Assembly (NCBI GenBank): GCA_023512135.1
Contig: JAIMAG010000003.1
Coordinates: forward strand, 147,362 to 211,361
Direction of reading: 5' to 3'
DNA length: 64,000 nucleotides
Source: Terriglobia bacterium
GTDB taxonomy: Bacteria > Acidobacteriota > Terriglobia > Acidiferrales > UBA7541
Position numbers and translations under genes: made by a program. Each line of letters begins with the position of its first letter. The stretch's first letter is position 1. Shown one piece after another: positions 42,871-51,605 of this stretch. The notes under the pieces were generated by a model. The model saw only the letters and a program-made list of their open reading frames with translations. It was not told where the DNA came from and searched no databases.

Positions 42871-45129
42871 ATGCCTGCAGCCACGACAACACAGCCGGCC
42901 GCGGCCGCCCTCGAGCGGTATCTCGAGGTGTCGTTGTTTCTGCTCCTGCTGGTGAGCACGCTGGCGCTGGTGACGACCGGCAAGCTCGACCTGCCTTCCA
43001 CTGTGTTGCCGGTGGTTCTGCTCGGCGTGAAAGCCTGGCGCTACCGCCACGGCTGCGGCCCCGAGCTTTCCGCGCGCACGGCGAATCGGCTGGTGGCGGC
43101 CTATCTGGCATTCTTGCCGGTGGACCTGTGGTGGTTCTCCGGCGAGATGGCCCAGGGCGCGCCGGTGCCGCTGCTGTATGCGATTCTGCTGGCCACCATT
43201 CACCTGATGCTGTTCACCATGCTCGTGCGGCTGTATTCGGCGCGCACCCTGCGGGACTACGCCTTCCTCGGCCTGCTCGGCTTCGCGATGATGCTGGCGG
43301 CCGCTGTGCTTACCGTGGATACCACCTACCTGGCTTTCTTTGTCCTGTTCCTGGTACTGGCGATTTCGACGTTCATCGGGTTGGAGATGCGGCGCAGTGC
43401 GGAAGGAGCCGTGGGGGAACGGGTCGCGCCGGGATCGCCGGCCGCAGCGCGGCTCTATCGCGCGCTGCGGAGCACTTCGGCGGTTATGGCCGCCGGCGCC
43501 CTGCTGGTCGGCACGGCGCTGTTTTTTCTGATTCCGCGCTACCGCGCCGGCTACCTGGGCGGCTACACACTGCAGCCACAACTGATCAGCGGCTTCGACG
43601 ACGACGTCACGCTGGGTCAGATCGGCGAGATCAAAAAGAACACCGAAGTCGTGCTGCGCGCGCGCCTCACCCAGGGTGCCGCGCAGGCCGGCACGCTGCG
43701 CTGGCGCGGGATTGCGCTGGCCAGCTTCGACGGCCGCCGCTGGTTCAACCCTCCTTCGGCACCGCGGGTGATTGAGCCGAATGCAGGCGGCTGGTACCCG
43801 CTCGGGGGCGCCCCGGCCGGGCTGTACGGGAATGCAGTAGAACTGCGTTATTCGATTCTGCTCGAGCCGCTGGCCAGCGATGCCCTGTTTGTTCCTTATC
43901 GCGCCGTGGCCCTGCGCGGGGTGTTCGCACCGGAGCCGGAGCGCCTGGGACGGCTGCGACGCTCCTACCTCCTGATGGACGCCACCGAATCGCTTTCCAA
44001 CCCCTACCAGAATTTTACGCGGCGGCTCTACGAAGGCATCTCGCTGCTGCCCGCAGTAGACCGCCGTGTGCTGGAGGCGGCCGGCACCGACTACCCGGAG
44101 CCGATCCGCGAAGCCTACTTGCAGTTGCCGGCGCTCGATCCGCGCGTCGCGGCACTGGCAGAAGAGATCGCGCGGAACGCCGACAACCCGTTCCGCAAAG
44201 CCGAGGTGATCGAGCGGTATCTGCGCACGCGCTACGGCTATACGCTCGAACAACCCGACCCGCCGCCCGCTGACCCGCTGGCGCATTTCCTGTTCGAGCG
44301 GCGCACCGGCCACTGCGAATATTTCGCCACGGCGATGACCGTGATGCTCCGCACGCTGGGCATCCCGGCGCGCTACGTGAACGGATTCCTGGCCGGAGAG
44401 TACAACGAAATCGGCGGAGACTTCATCGTGCGCGCCAGCGATGCCCATAGCTGGGTGGAAGCCTATTTTCCGGAGTATGGCTGGATCAGCTTTGACCCGA
44501 CGCCGCCGGCCGACCCGGTCGCGCGTGGCTGGCTCGGGTGGCTGGCGCTTTACTGGGACTGGTTCGAGCTGCGCTGGCAGGAGTGGGTGATCAACTACGA
44601 CGTCGTGCATCAACAAACTCTGCTGCAGGAGCTGGCACAGGAGGCACGCGCCTGGCTGGCCGCGGCGCAGCGATTCTGGCGGGAGCAGCGCCGCGCGGCT
44701 GTCGAGGCGGTCAAGTCCGGACAGGCGGTGCTGGCCCGCTCTCCCCATCTGCTGTTTGCCTTGCTGGCCGGGCTGGGGCTGGTGCTGCTGTTCATCCGCC
44801 GCCGCGTCCTGCGGGACTGGCTGGCCGTTCGCTGGGGCTGGTCGTTGCGCCGCAACGAGCGGTCGGCGGCCCGCGTGGCCACGCTGCGCTACCGGGAACT
44901 GCTTCGACTGCTCGAACGCCGCGGGTACCGCAAATCGCCCGCGCAGACTCCGCGTGAATTCGCTCAGCAGCTTCCCTGGCCGGCGGCGACAACGCTGACC
45001 AAGCTGTACGAAGCAGCACGCTACGGTGCCCAGCCGGCCGCACTGGAGGCCATGGGCACGCTGCTGACTGAGTTCCGCCGCACGCTCGACACAAGCCGCG
45101 AACAGCACACCGGCGGAAAGCCGGCCTGA
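42871..45129 (+). CDS. Transglutaminase TgpA-like membrane protein
   Basis: 752 aa. The N-terminal DUF3488 region has six or so membrane helices (to about 220) with VSLFLLLLVSTLALVTTGKL and LLYAILLATIHLMLFTMLV. A large periplasmic part holds a transglutaminase core with the full triad: Cys482 (GHCEYFA), His526 (DAHSWVE) and Asp542 (SFDPTPP). One further membrane helix (LLFALLAGLGLVLLFI, about 625-642) leads to a C-terminal DUF4129-like domain with VATLRYRELLRLLERRGYRK. This is the third standard partner of MoxR and DUF58 proteins. A TAGAAT lies 12 nt before the ATG. Confidence 0.92.
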   Translation: MPAATTTQPAAAALERYLEVSLFLLLLVSTLALVTTGKLDLPSTVLPVVLLGVKAWRYRHGCGPELSARTANRLVAAYLAFLPVDLWWFSGEMAQGAPVPLLYAILLATIHLMLFTMLVRLYSARTLRDYAFLGLLGFAMMLAAAVLTVDTTYLAFFVLFLVLAISTFIGLEMRRSAEGAVGERVAPGSPAAARLYRALRSTSAVMAAGALLVGTALFFLIPRYRAGYLGGYTLQPQLISGFDDDVTLGQIGEIKKNTEVVLRARLTQGAAQAGTLRWRGIALASFDGRRWFNPPSAPRVIEPNAGGWYPLGGAPAGLYGNAVELRYSILLEPLASDALFVPYRAVALRGVFAPEPERLGRLRRSYLLMDATESLSNPYQNFTRRLYEGISLLPAVDRRVLEAAGTDYPEPIREAYLQLPALDPRVAALAEEIARNADNPFRKAEVIERYLRTRYGYTLEQPDPPPADPLAHFLFERRTGHCEYFATAMTVMLRTLGIPARYVNGFLAGEYNEIGGDFIVRASDAHSWVEAYFPEYGWISFDPTPPADPVARGWLGWLALYWDWFELRWQEWVINYDVVHQQTLLQELAQEARAWLAAAQRFWREQRRAAVEAVKSGQAVLARSPHLLFALLAGLGLVLLFIRRRVLRDWLAVRWGWSLRRNERSAARVATLRYRELLRLLERRGYRKSPAQTPREFAQQLPWPAATTLTKLYEAARYGAQPAALEAMGTLLTEFRRTLDTSREQHTGGKPA

Positions 45130-45195
45130 CCGGAGGGGTCCAACCGAGGCAGTGTGCTAGAATGGCTTCCTGCACCTGGACCGGGATTTTTCCTG

Positions 45196-46629
45196 ATGCC
45201 GAAAGTCGGATTCGTCAGTCTGGGCTGTCCCAAGAATCTGGTGGACAGCGAAGTGATGATGGGGCTGCTGGCGCAGGCGGGCTACGAGCTGACTCCGCGC
45301 GCCGACCAGGCCGACGTGCTGGTCGTGAACACCTGCAGCTTCATCGAGCCGGCACAGCAGGAATCGGTGGAAACGATCCTGGAGCTGGCCGAGTACAAGC
45401 GCTTCGGCCGTGCCAAAAAGCTGATCGTGGCCGGCTGCCTGGTGGAACGGTTCCGCGAGGAAATCCAGCGGCAGATTCCCGAAGTGGATGCGGTGCTCGG
45501 CACCGGCGAAGTCGAGCGCATCCTGCAGGCCGTGCGGGGTGAGCTGAGCGCAGCGCCGAACGAGCCGCCGACATTTCTCTACCACGAAGCGATGCCGCGC
45601 ATCCAGACCACGCCGCGGCACTACGCCTACATCAAAATTGCCGAGGGCTGCGATCATCCCTGCAGCTTTTGCATCATCCCGCAACTGCGCGGGCGGTTCC
45701 GCAGCCGCCGGCTCGAATCCGTCCTCCGGGAAGCCGAAACGCTGGCCCGCTCCGGCGTGCGAGAGATTTTGCTGGTCGGACAGGATACGACCTCGTACGG
45801 TGAGGACCTCGGGCTGCGCGACGGGCTGCCGGTGCTGCTCGAGCGGCTGGCCGCTGTCGAGCCGCTGGTTTGGGTGCGCTTCCTCTACGCATACCCGAAC
45901 CGCATCTCCCAGCGGCTGCTGGATACCCTGGCGGCCTTCCCGCGGCTGGCCCGGTATCTGGACGTGCCGCTGCAGCACGCCAGCCGGCGGGTACTGGCGC
46001 GAATGAAGCGCGGAGCAAGCGGCGAAGCCTTCCTGCGGCTGCTCGAACGCATCCGGCGCACGATCCCCGGCGTGGCCATTCGCAGCTCGTTCATCGTCGG
46101 CTTCCCCGGGGAAACCGAAGAAGATTTCCGGGAGCTGCTCGATTTTGTCCGCGCCGCGGAGTTCGACTGGCTCGGCGTATTCGCCTACTCGGACGACGAA
46201 ACCAGCGAAAGCCATGCGCTCGATGGAAAGCTCGACGCGGAAACCATTGCGCGGCGCCGGCACGAACTGATGGCCGTGCAGCGGCGCCTCTCGGCCGCGC
46301 GATTGCGGCGCCTGGTGGGCCGTCGCCTGCGCGTGCTGCTGGATGGGCCTTCGGCAGAAAGCGAATTCCTCTGGGAAGCCCGCACCGAGCAGATGGCTCC
46401 GGAAATTGACGGCAAGCTCTACATCACCGCGTTCGCCGAAGCCATTCCGGCCGAGCAGGTTCAGCCGGGCGCGCTGGCCGAAGTGGAAGTCGTGCGCGCC
46501 AGCGACTACGATTTGATCGGACGCGTGGTCGCCATCGAGGCGACGAGCCGGCCGGGCGCAGACGGCTTTGTCCCATTGCCGAGCCCCGCGCGCACCCCGG
46601 CACCGAACCCGTTGCGCGTGCTTCCCTGA
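45196..46629 (+). CDS. rimO: Ribosomal protein S12 methylthiotransferase RimO
   Basis: 477 aa from ATG 45196 (MPKVGFVSLGCPKNLVDSEV), the normal RimO start; a frame extension upstream adds no domain. The N-terminal UPF0004 domain has Cys residues in SLGCPKN, VNTCSFIE and AGCLVER. The radical-SAM triad is CDHPCSFC (Cys-x3-Cys-x2-Cys) in AEGCDHPCSFCIIPQLRGRF. A C-terminal TRAM domain ends near VRASDYDLIGRVV. The enzyme methylthiolates Asp88 of S12 in characterised bacteria. The Pro-rich tail (about 25 residues) is an extension. Confidence 0.95.
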   Translation: MPKVGFVSLGCPKNLVDSEVMMGLLAQAGYELTPRADQADVLVVNTCSFIEPAQQESVETILELAEYKRFGRAKKLIVAGCLVERFREEIQRQIPEVDAVLGTGEVERILQAVRGELSAAPNEPPTFLYHEAMPRIQTTPRHYAYIKIAEGCDHPCSFCIIPQLRGRFRSRRLESVLREAETLARSGVREILLVGQDTTSYGEDLGLRDGLPVLLERLAAVEPLVWVRFLYAYPNRISQRLLDTLAAFPRLARYLDVPLQHASRRVLARMKRGASGEAFLRLLERIRRTIPGVAIRSSFIVGFPGETEEDFRELLDFVRAAEFDWLGVFAYSDDETSESHALDGKLDAETIARRRHELMAVQRRLSAARLRRLVGRRLRVLLDGPSAESEFLWEARTEQMAPEIDGKLYITAFAEAIPAEQVQPGALAEVEVVRASDYDLIGRVVAIEATSRPGADGFVPLPSPARTPAPNPLRVLP

Positions 46630-46636
46630 GGCCGCC

Positions 46637-46849
46637 ATGCGAGCCCGCTGCCCCATCTGCCGGAAACCGACGCGTTCCGAACAGAACGCCGATTTCCCGT
46701 TCTGTTCCGAGCGCTGCCGGCTGATCGATCTGGGCCGGTGGGCCAGCGAGGAATATGTGATCAGCGAACCGCTCGTCGAGCCGAACAAATCCCAGCCAAC
46801 TGCCCAGACCGAACCCGGCAAACGGAAAGAGAATCGCCCGCGCCGCTAG
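46637..46849 (+). CDS. yacG: DNA gyrase inhibitor YacG-like zinc protein
   Basis: 70 aa from ATG 46637. The single zinc finger is Cys-x2-Cys (RCPICRKP) with Cys-x3-Cys (FPFCSERCRLIDLGRWAS), followed by SEEYVISEP, the standard YacG pattern. In E. coli YacG binds GyrB and inhibits gyrase. The tail is basic and polar. It lies 7 nt after rimO, so the two are probably co-transcribed. Confidence 0.9.
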   Translation: MRARCPICRKPTRSEQNADFPFCSERCRLIDLGRWASEEYVISEPLVEPNKSQPTAQTEPGKRKENRPRR

Positions 46850-46970
46850 CGAACCCTTTCCCCCGCTGGCACCCGATTGGAATTCCGCCGAACTGGGATT
46901 TATACTGGAGCGCGGCAGAAGGAAGCCTGCGCGCCGTGCATACGGCGCCATCCGAATTCCGAGGCCAGGC

Positions 46971-48005
46971 TTGAGCAGGAACAGTCTTCCCAAAATCGAG
47001 AGCGTGCGGCCAGCCGCGGCCATTCCCGGCGGCGACGTGGAAATTCTGGGCAGCGGGTTCGAGTCGCGCAACAATGTGCGCCCGCACGTGCGATTCGGGG
47101 ACGCTGAAGGTGCGGTGCTCGTTTCAGCCGAAAATTTTCTGGTCGCGCGCGTTCCCGAAGGAGCAGCCGGCGGCAGTGTGCGGGTAGCGCTACCGGGGCG
47201 GAACGTGGAAAGCGATCCGTATCCGATGGCGCTCGGCACGCAGATTGCCGACAACCTGCATCCGGTCGCCAACCCCGCCGTGGACGCCGAGGGGAACATC
47301 TACGTGACCTTCAGCGGGCCGCGCGGAGAGAAGGTGCCGGTTTCGCTCTACAAAATCACCGCGAACTACACCGTCAAGCCCTTCGTCACCGAGCTGATGA
47401 ATCCCACCGGGCTGGCGCTGGACCGCAACGGCGTGCTCTATGTGTCCTGCCGGCACGACGGCACCATCCACCGCATCACCCCCGATGGCCGCGCCGAACA
47501 GTGGGTCGAGGGGATGGGCATCGCCACAGGCATCGCCTTCGATCGAGAAGAAAACCTTTTCGTCGGCGACCGCAGCGGCACGATTTTCAAGATCACACCC
47601 GATGGCGGCATACTCGTCTTCGCCACGCTGGAGCCTTCCATCGCCGCCTACCACCTGGCCTTCAGCCCGGAGGGCGAGCTCTACGTGACCGGACCGACCA
47701 CCTCCAGCTACGACTGCGTCTATCGCATCCGGCACGACGGTGACGTCCAGGTGTTCTACCGCGGACTGGGCCGGCCGCAGGGACTGGCGTTCGACCGCCA
47801 GGGCAATCTCTACGTCGCAGCTTCCCTCGGCGGACGTCGCGGCGTGGTGCGCATCACGCCCGACGGGCAACACGCCGAGCTGGTGCTGAGCGGTATTGGG
47901 ATCGTAGGGTTGGTGCTGCTGCCCACCCGCCGCGCCATCATCGCCACCAACGACGCGCTCTACCACCTCGACTGGGACGTCGAGGGTCTGCCCCTGCCCG
48001 GCTAA
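46971..48005 (+). CDS. IPT/TIG and NHL-type beta-propeller protein
   Basis: 344 aa from TTG 46971. An IPT/TIG domain at about 8-85 has KIESVRPAAAIPGGDVEILG and GSGFESRNNVRPHVRFGD. A beta-propeller of NHL/SMP-30 type follows, with repeating blades such as NPTGLALDRNGVLYVSCRHD, IATGIAFDREENLFVGDRSG, AAYHLAFSPEGELYVTGPTT and RPQGLAFDRQGNLYVAASLG. No signal peptide is evident, so a cytosolic or non-classical location is inferred. Such proteins are abundant in Acidobacteriota; the ligand is unknown. Confidence 0.82.
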   Translation: MSRNSLPKIESVRPAAAIPGGDVEILGSGFESRNNVRPHVRFGDAEGAVLVSAENFLVARVPEGAAGGSVRVALPGRNVESDPYPMALGTQIADNLHPVANPAVDAEGNIYVTFSGPRGEKVPVSLYKITANYTVKPFVTELMNPTGLALDRNGVLYVSCRHDGTIHRITPDGRAEQWVEGMGIATGIAFDREENLFVGDRSGTIFKITPDGGILVFATLEPSIAAYHLAFSPEGELYVTGPTTSSYDCVYRIRHDGDVQVFYRGLGRPQGLAFDRQGNLYVAASLGGRRGVVRITPDGQHAELVLSGIGIVGLVLLPTRRAIIATNDALYHLDWDVEGLPLPG

Positions 48006-48055
48006 ACCGGCTCCGGTTGCAGCCCACCCCGCAGGTCGGTTACAAAGAACGGGCC

Positions 48056-49306
48056 ATGCAGGCAGAAATCATCGCCGTGGGGTCTGAGCTGCTGACGCCC
48101 TACCGCCAGGACACCAACTCGCTGTTCCTCACCGACCGGCTCAACCGACTGGGCATCGAAGTCATCCGCAAGACCATCGTGGGCGACGACCGCAAACAGA
48201 TTGCGGGCGCATTTGCCGAAGCGCTGCGCCGGGCCGAGCTGGTGATTTCCATCGGCGGACTCGGGCCGACCGAAGATGATCAGACGCGCGAAGCTGCGGC
48301 CGAAGTGCTCGGTCGGCGCCTGCGCCGCGACGAAGCGGTCCTGCGCGAAATTCAGGAGCGCTTCCGGCGCTACGGTCGCAAGATGGCACCGGTCAACGAG
48401 CGTCAGGCCATGGTGCCCGAAGGCGCCGAGCCGCTGCCGAACCCCAACGGCACCGCGCCGGGCCTGTGGATCGAAACGGATGGCCGCCTGGTCGTGCTGC
48501 TGCCCGGACCGCCGCGCGAGCTGATGCCCATGTTTCTTGAGCACGTGGAGCCCCGGCTGCGCGAGCGCGCCGGGGACGTGCTCTTGCTGACCCGGGAACT
48601 GCGCGTGGCGGGGATGGCGGAATCCGATGTGGAACAGCGAATTGCCCCCATCTACACGCGGTACGAAGGCGTGCAGACGACCCTGCTCGCATCGCCAGGA
48701 GAGATTCAAATCCATCTCCGCGCCTGGACGCGCGACCCGGAACACGCAAACAAGACTCTCGACGAGCTGACCGACCGGCTGGCAGTGGCACTGGGCACGC
48801 ATCTGTTCACCACGCGCGGAGAATCGCTCGAAGAAGTTGTCGCACGGCTGCTGAACACGCATGGCGCCACACTGGCTCTGGCCGAAAGCATCACCGGCGG
48901 ACTGATTGCTCAGCGGCTCACCTCGATTCCGGGCAGCTCCTCCTACCTGGTCGGCGGCATCGTCTGCTACAGCAACGAGGTGAAAACGGCCTGGGTCGGT
49001 GTGCCCGCCGAGCTGATTCGGCAGAAAGGCGCCGTCAGTGCTGAAGTGGCTCTGGCACTCGCCCAGCAGATTCGGGAACGCTCCGGCGCCACGCTGGGCC
49101 TGGGCATCACGGGCATCGCCGGACCCGGCGGGGGCACAGCAGAAAAACCGGTGGGCACTGTTTTTGTGGCCCTGGCCGATGGCCGGCGCACCATCGAACG
49201 CAACGCGCACTTCCCGGGCGACCGGGAACGAATCCGCTGGCAGGCGGCTCAACTGGCGCTGGACCTGATTCGCCACTATTTCCAGTTTCCGACAGGACAG
49301 CCGTGA
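48056..49306 (+). CDS. cinA: CinA-like protein (MoCF-biosynthesis fold plus PncC amidase domain)
   Basis: 416 aa from ATG 48056 (MQAEIIAVGSELLTPYRQDT). The N-terminal COG1058 domain has SIGGLGPTEDDQTREAAAEV and LLPGPPRELMPMF, the pyrophosphatase half. The C-terminal PncC domain has LALAESITGGLIAQRLTSIP, VGGIVCYSNEVKTAWVGVP and GITGIAGPGGGTAEKPVGTV, the nicotinamide-nucleotide amidase half. Together they act in NAD salvage and nucleotide clean-up. First of a coupled run cinA-thpR-plsY. Confidence 0.94.
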   Translation: MQAEIIAVGSELLTPYRQDTNSLFLTDRLNRLGIEVIRKTIVGDDRKQIAGAFAEALRRAELVISIGGLGPTEDDQTREAAAEVLGRRLRRDEAVLREIQERFRRYGRKMAPVNERQAMVPEGAEPLPNPNGTAPGLWIETDGRLVVLLPGPPRELMPMFLEHVEPRLRERAGDVLLLTRELRVAGMAESDVEQRIAPIYTRYEGVQTTLLASPGEIQIHLRAWTRDPEHANKTLDELTDRLAVALGTHLFTTRGESLEEVVARLLNTHGATLALAESITGGLIAQRLTSIPGSSSYLVGGIVCYSNEVKTAWVGVPAELIRQKGAVSAEVALALAQQIRERSGATLGLGITGIAGPGGGTAEKPVGTVFVALADGRRTIERNAHFPGDRERIRWQAAQLALDLIRHYFQFPTGQP

Positions 49307-49866
49307 TGCGACTGTTCGTCGCCGTGGACGTGGGGGAAGCGGTACGGGAACGACTCGGCGCCCTGATTCGCGAACTGGCGCCGCTGTGCCCGGGAGCGCG
49401 CTGGGTGCGTCCGGAAGGCATGCACGTGACGCTGAAATTTATCGGCGAGGTGACCGCAGAAAAAACCGAGCGCATCCGCGCCGCACTGGCTACAATCGCC
49501 TGGCCGGGTCCCATCGAGATGGTCATTCGCAACACCGGTTTTTTCCCGAATGCGAAGCATCCGCGGGTGCTCTGGGCGGGCATCGAAGCACCGCCGGCGC
49601 TGGCCGCGCTGGCCGCCGCCGTGGAAGCACGGCTGGAGCCGCTCGGTGTGCCGCGTGAATCACGCACGTTCCATCCGCATCTGACGCTGGCCCGCTTCAA
49701 GCACGAGGCGGGATTGGCACAGTTGCAGCAGGCGCTGGCGCGCCGCGGCCAGGTGGAATTCGGTCGCGTGGTGGCGACCGCGTTTCATCTCTACGAAAGC
49801 CGGCTGCGGCCCTCTGGGGCGGTATACACGCGGCTGGCCACGTTTCCGCAGGAGGACACGCGATGA
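49306..49866 (+). CDS. thpR: RNA 2',3'-cyclic phosphodiesterase (2H family)
   Basis: 186 aa from ATG 49306 (TGATG overlap with the cinA stop). Both catalytic H-x-T/S-x motifs of 2H phosphoesterases are present: HVTLKFIGE at about 40-48 and HPHLTLARFKHE at about 124-135. RLFVAVDVGEAVRERL opens the domain. It opens 2',3'-cyclic phosphates on RNA ends. The stop overlaps the plsY ATG by 4 nt. Confidence 0.92.
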   Translation: MRLFVAVDVGEAVRERLGALIRELAPLCPGARWVRPEGMHVTLKFIGEVTAEKTERIRAALATIAWPGPIEMVIRNTGFFPNAKHPRVLWAGIEAPPALAALAAAVEARLEPLGVPRESRTFHPHLTLARFKHEAGLAQLQQALARRGQVEFGRVVATAFHLYESRLRPSGAVYTRLATFPQEDTR

Positions 49867-50477
49867 AGGTCTGGCTGCTGCCAGCGGTGGCCTATCTGCT
49901 GGGTGCCATCCCCTTCGGCTACCTGATCGTGCGCGTGGGGCAGGGGCGCGACATCCGCCGGATGGGCAGCGGCAACATCGGCGCCGCGAACGTCACGCGG
50001 CAGGCCGGTCTGCTGGCGGGCGTGCTCGTGCTGCTGCTCGACGCCGGCAAAGGCTATCTGGCGGTGTGGCTGGCCGCGCAATGGACCGAGCAGCATTCCG
50101 GATGGATGGCGGCAGCAGCGTTGGCCGCGGTCGTGGGCCACTGCTTCCCCGTGTTCCTCGGCTTTCGCGGTGGCCGGGGCGTGGCCACCGGTGCCGGTGC
50201 CTTTCTGGCCGTGAGTCCGGCAGCGACGGCAGCTGCGCTGGTGGTGTTTTTCGTCGTGGTGATGTTCTGGCGCTACATTTCGCTGGGCTCGATTGTGGCT
50301 GCCGGCGCGCTGCCTGTGCTCATCTACGCACTCTACGCACCCGGCCATGCACCCCCGACGGCGATTTCGCTGGCGGCAACTGCCGCAGCAGTGCTGATCA
50401 TCTGGCAGCACCGGCCGAATCTGCGTCGCCTGGCCGCCGGCACCGAGCCCAAATTTTCACTGCGGCGGCGGCCGTAG
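49863..50477 (+). CDS. plsY: Acyl-phosphate:glycerol-3-phosphate acyltransferase
   Basis: 204 aa with about five membrane helices. PlsY motifs: YLLGAIPFGYLIVRVGQGRD with IRRMGSGNIGAANVTRQAG, VGHCFPVFLGFRGGRGVATG (the His/Phe/Arg-Gly loop), and the final RHRPN-like WQHRPNLRRLAAGTEPKF. First acylation of glycerol-3-phosphate in phospholipid synthesis. gpsA, which supplies its substrate, follows after 21 nt, a sensible pathway pair. Confidence 0.96.
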   Translation: MKVWLLPAVAYLLGAIPFGYLIVRVGQGRDIRRMGSGNIGAANVTRQAGLLAGVLVLLLDAGKGYLAVWLAAQWTEQHSGWMAAAALAAVVGHCFPVFLGFRGGRGVATGAGAFLAVSPAATAAALVVFFVVVMFWRYISLGSIVAAGALPVLIYALYAPGHAPPTAISLAATAAAVLIIWQHRPNLRRLAAGTEPKFSLRRRP

Positions 50478-50498
50478 TCCGCACGCAGAAACGCCACG

Positions 50499-51503
50499 AT
50501 GAAAAAAATCGCGATTATCGGCGCTGGGAGCTGGGGCACGGCACTGGCCATCGTGCTGACGCGCAGTCGGACCCGGCACCGGCTGGCGCTGTGGGCCTAC
50601 GAACCGGAGGTGTGCGAAGCGCTGCGCCGCAGCCGCACGAACGAGCTGTTCCTGCCCGGCTTCCCGGTGCCGACCGACGTGGAGGTGAGCAACGACTTCG
50701 CGGCCGTACTCGAGGGAGCTGACTTCGTGCTCGGGGTGATGCCTTCGGCACACGCGCGCGCCACCTACCAGCAGATGCTGCCCTATCTGCAGTCGAACAT
50801 GATCTTCGTCAGCGCCACCAAAGGTCTGGAGCACGGCTCGCTGTTGCGCATGAGCGAGGTGATCACGCAGGTGGTCGGCCAGAAATTCCCGCCGCAGGTC
50901 GCGGTGCTTTCCGGGCCATCGTTTGCACGCGAAGTCGCGCGAGGCGACCCCACAGCGGTGACCATCGCCGCCCCGGACAAAACCCTGTGCACCCTCATCC
51001 AGCAGGAGTTTTCCGGACCCACCTTCCGGCTCTACGCCAACGACGACGTCGTCGGAGTCGAGCTGGGCGGCGCGGTAAAAAACGTGATCGCCATTGCCGC
51101 CGGCATCTGCGAAGGCATCGGGTTGGGCTGGAACACCACGGCAGCACTGATCACGCGCGGGCTGGCCGAGATGACGCGGCTCGCGGTAGCCCTGGGCGGC
51201 CGGGCCTCCACACTGGCCGGTCTGGCGGGACTCGGCGACCTGGTGCTGACCTGCACCGGCGCCCTCAGCCGCAACCGCACGCTGGGCGTAGAGCTCGGGC
51301 GCGGACGGCGGCTGGAAGAAATTCTGGCAGCGACACGCATGGTTGCCGAAGGCGTGGGCACCACGGCAGCCACGCTGGCGCTGGCGCGACGCTGTGGAGT
51401 CGAAATGCCCATCACCGAACAGGTCCATGCAGTGCTCTACGAAGGCCGCCCGCCCCGCGAAGCCATCCGCGAGCTGATGGAGCGCCGGCTGACCCACGAA
51501 TAG
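50499..51503 (+). CDS. gpsA: Glycerol-3-phosphate dehydrogenase [NAD(P)+]
   Basis: 334 aa. Rossmann start KIAIIGAGSWGTALAIVLTR; VLGVMPSAHARATYQQMLPY; SATKGLEHGSLLRMSEV; LSGPSFAREVARGDPTAVTI; and the catalytic-lysine region ELGGAVKNVIAIAAGICEGI with NTTAALITRGLAEMTRLAVA. Makes sn-glycerol-3-phosphate from DHAP for lipid synthesis, matching the plsY gene upstream. Confidence 0.97.
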   Translation: MKKIAIIGAGSWGTALAIVLTRSRTRHRLALWAYEPEVCEALRRSRTNELFLPGFPVPTDVEVSNDFAAVLEGADFVLGVMPSAHARATYQQMLPYLQSNMIFVSATKGLEHGSLLRMSEVITQVVGQKFPPQVAVLSGPSFAREVARGDPTAVTIAAPDKTLCTLIQQEFSGPTFRLYANDDVVGVELGGAVKNVIAIAAGICEGIGLGWNTTAALITRGLAEMTRLAVALGGRASTLAGLAGLGDLVLTCTGALSRNRTLGVELGRGRRLEEILAATRMVAEGVGTTAATLALARRCGVEMPITEQVHAVLYEGRPPREAIRELMERRLTHE

Positions 51504-51575
51504 TCCGCAGGACGCCCTTGGCTGATCCGCTACACCTGTACTTCGGACAGCTTTGTCCCCCTCGGGGCCCCTCCC

Positions 51576-51581
51576 TACAAT
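51576..51581 (+). promoter_or_regulatory. Possible -10 element of the HD-GYP gene
   Basis: TACAAT 24 nt before the GTG start of the HD-GYP gene, with a weak TTTGTC 18 bp upstream. A GGACA/TGTCC stem-loop just before it could be the gpsA transcript end. Confidence 0.35.
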
Positions 51582-51605
51582 GAAACGAGTACACGGAGCA
51601 TCACG

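Noticed and set aside
42853..45108. 751-codon minus-strand frame
   Set aside because: Antisense to the transglutaminase gene, which has its full catalytic triad and membrane helices.
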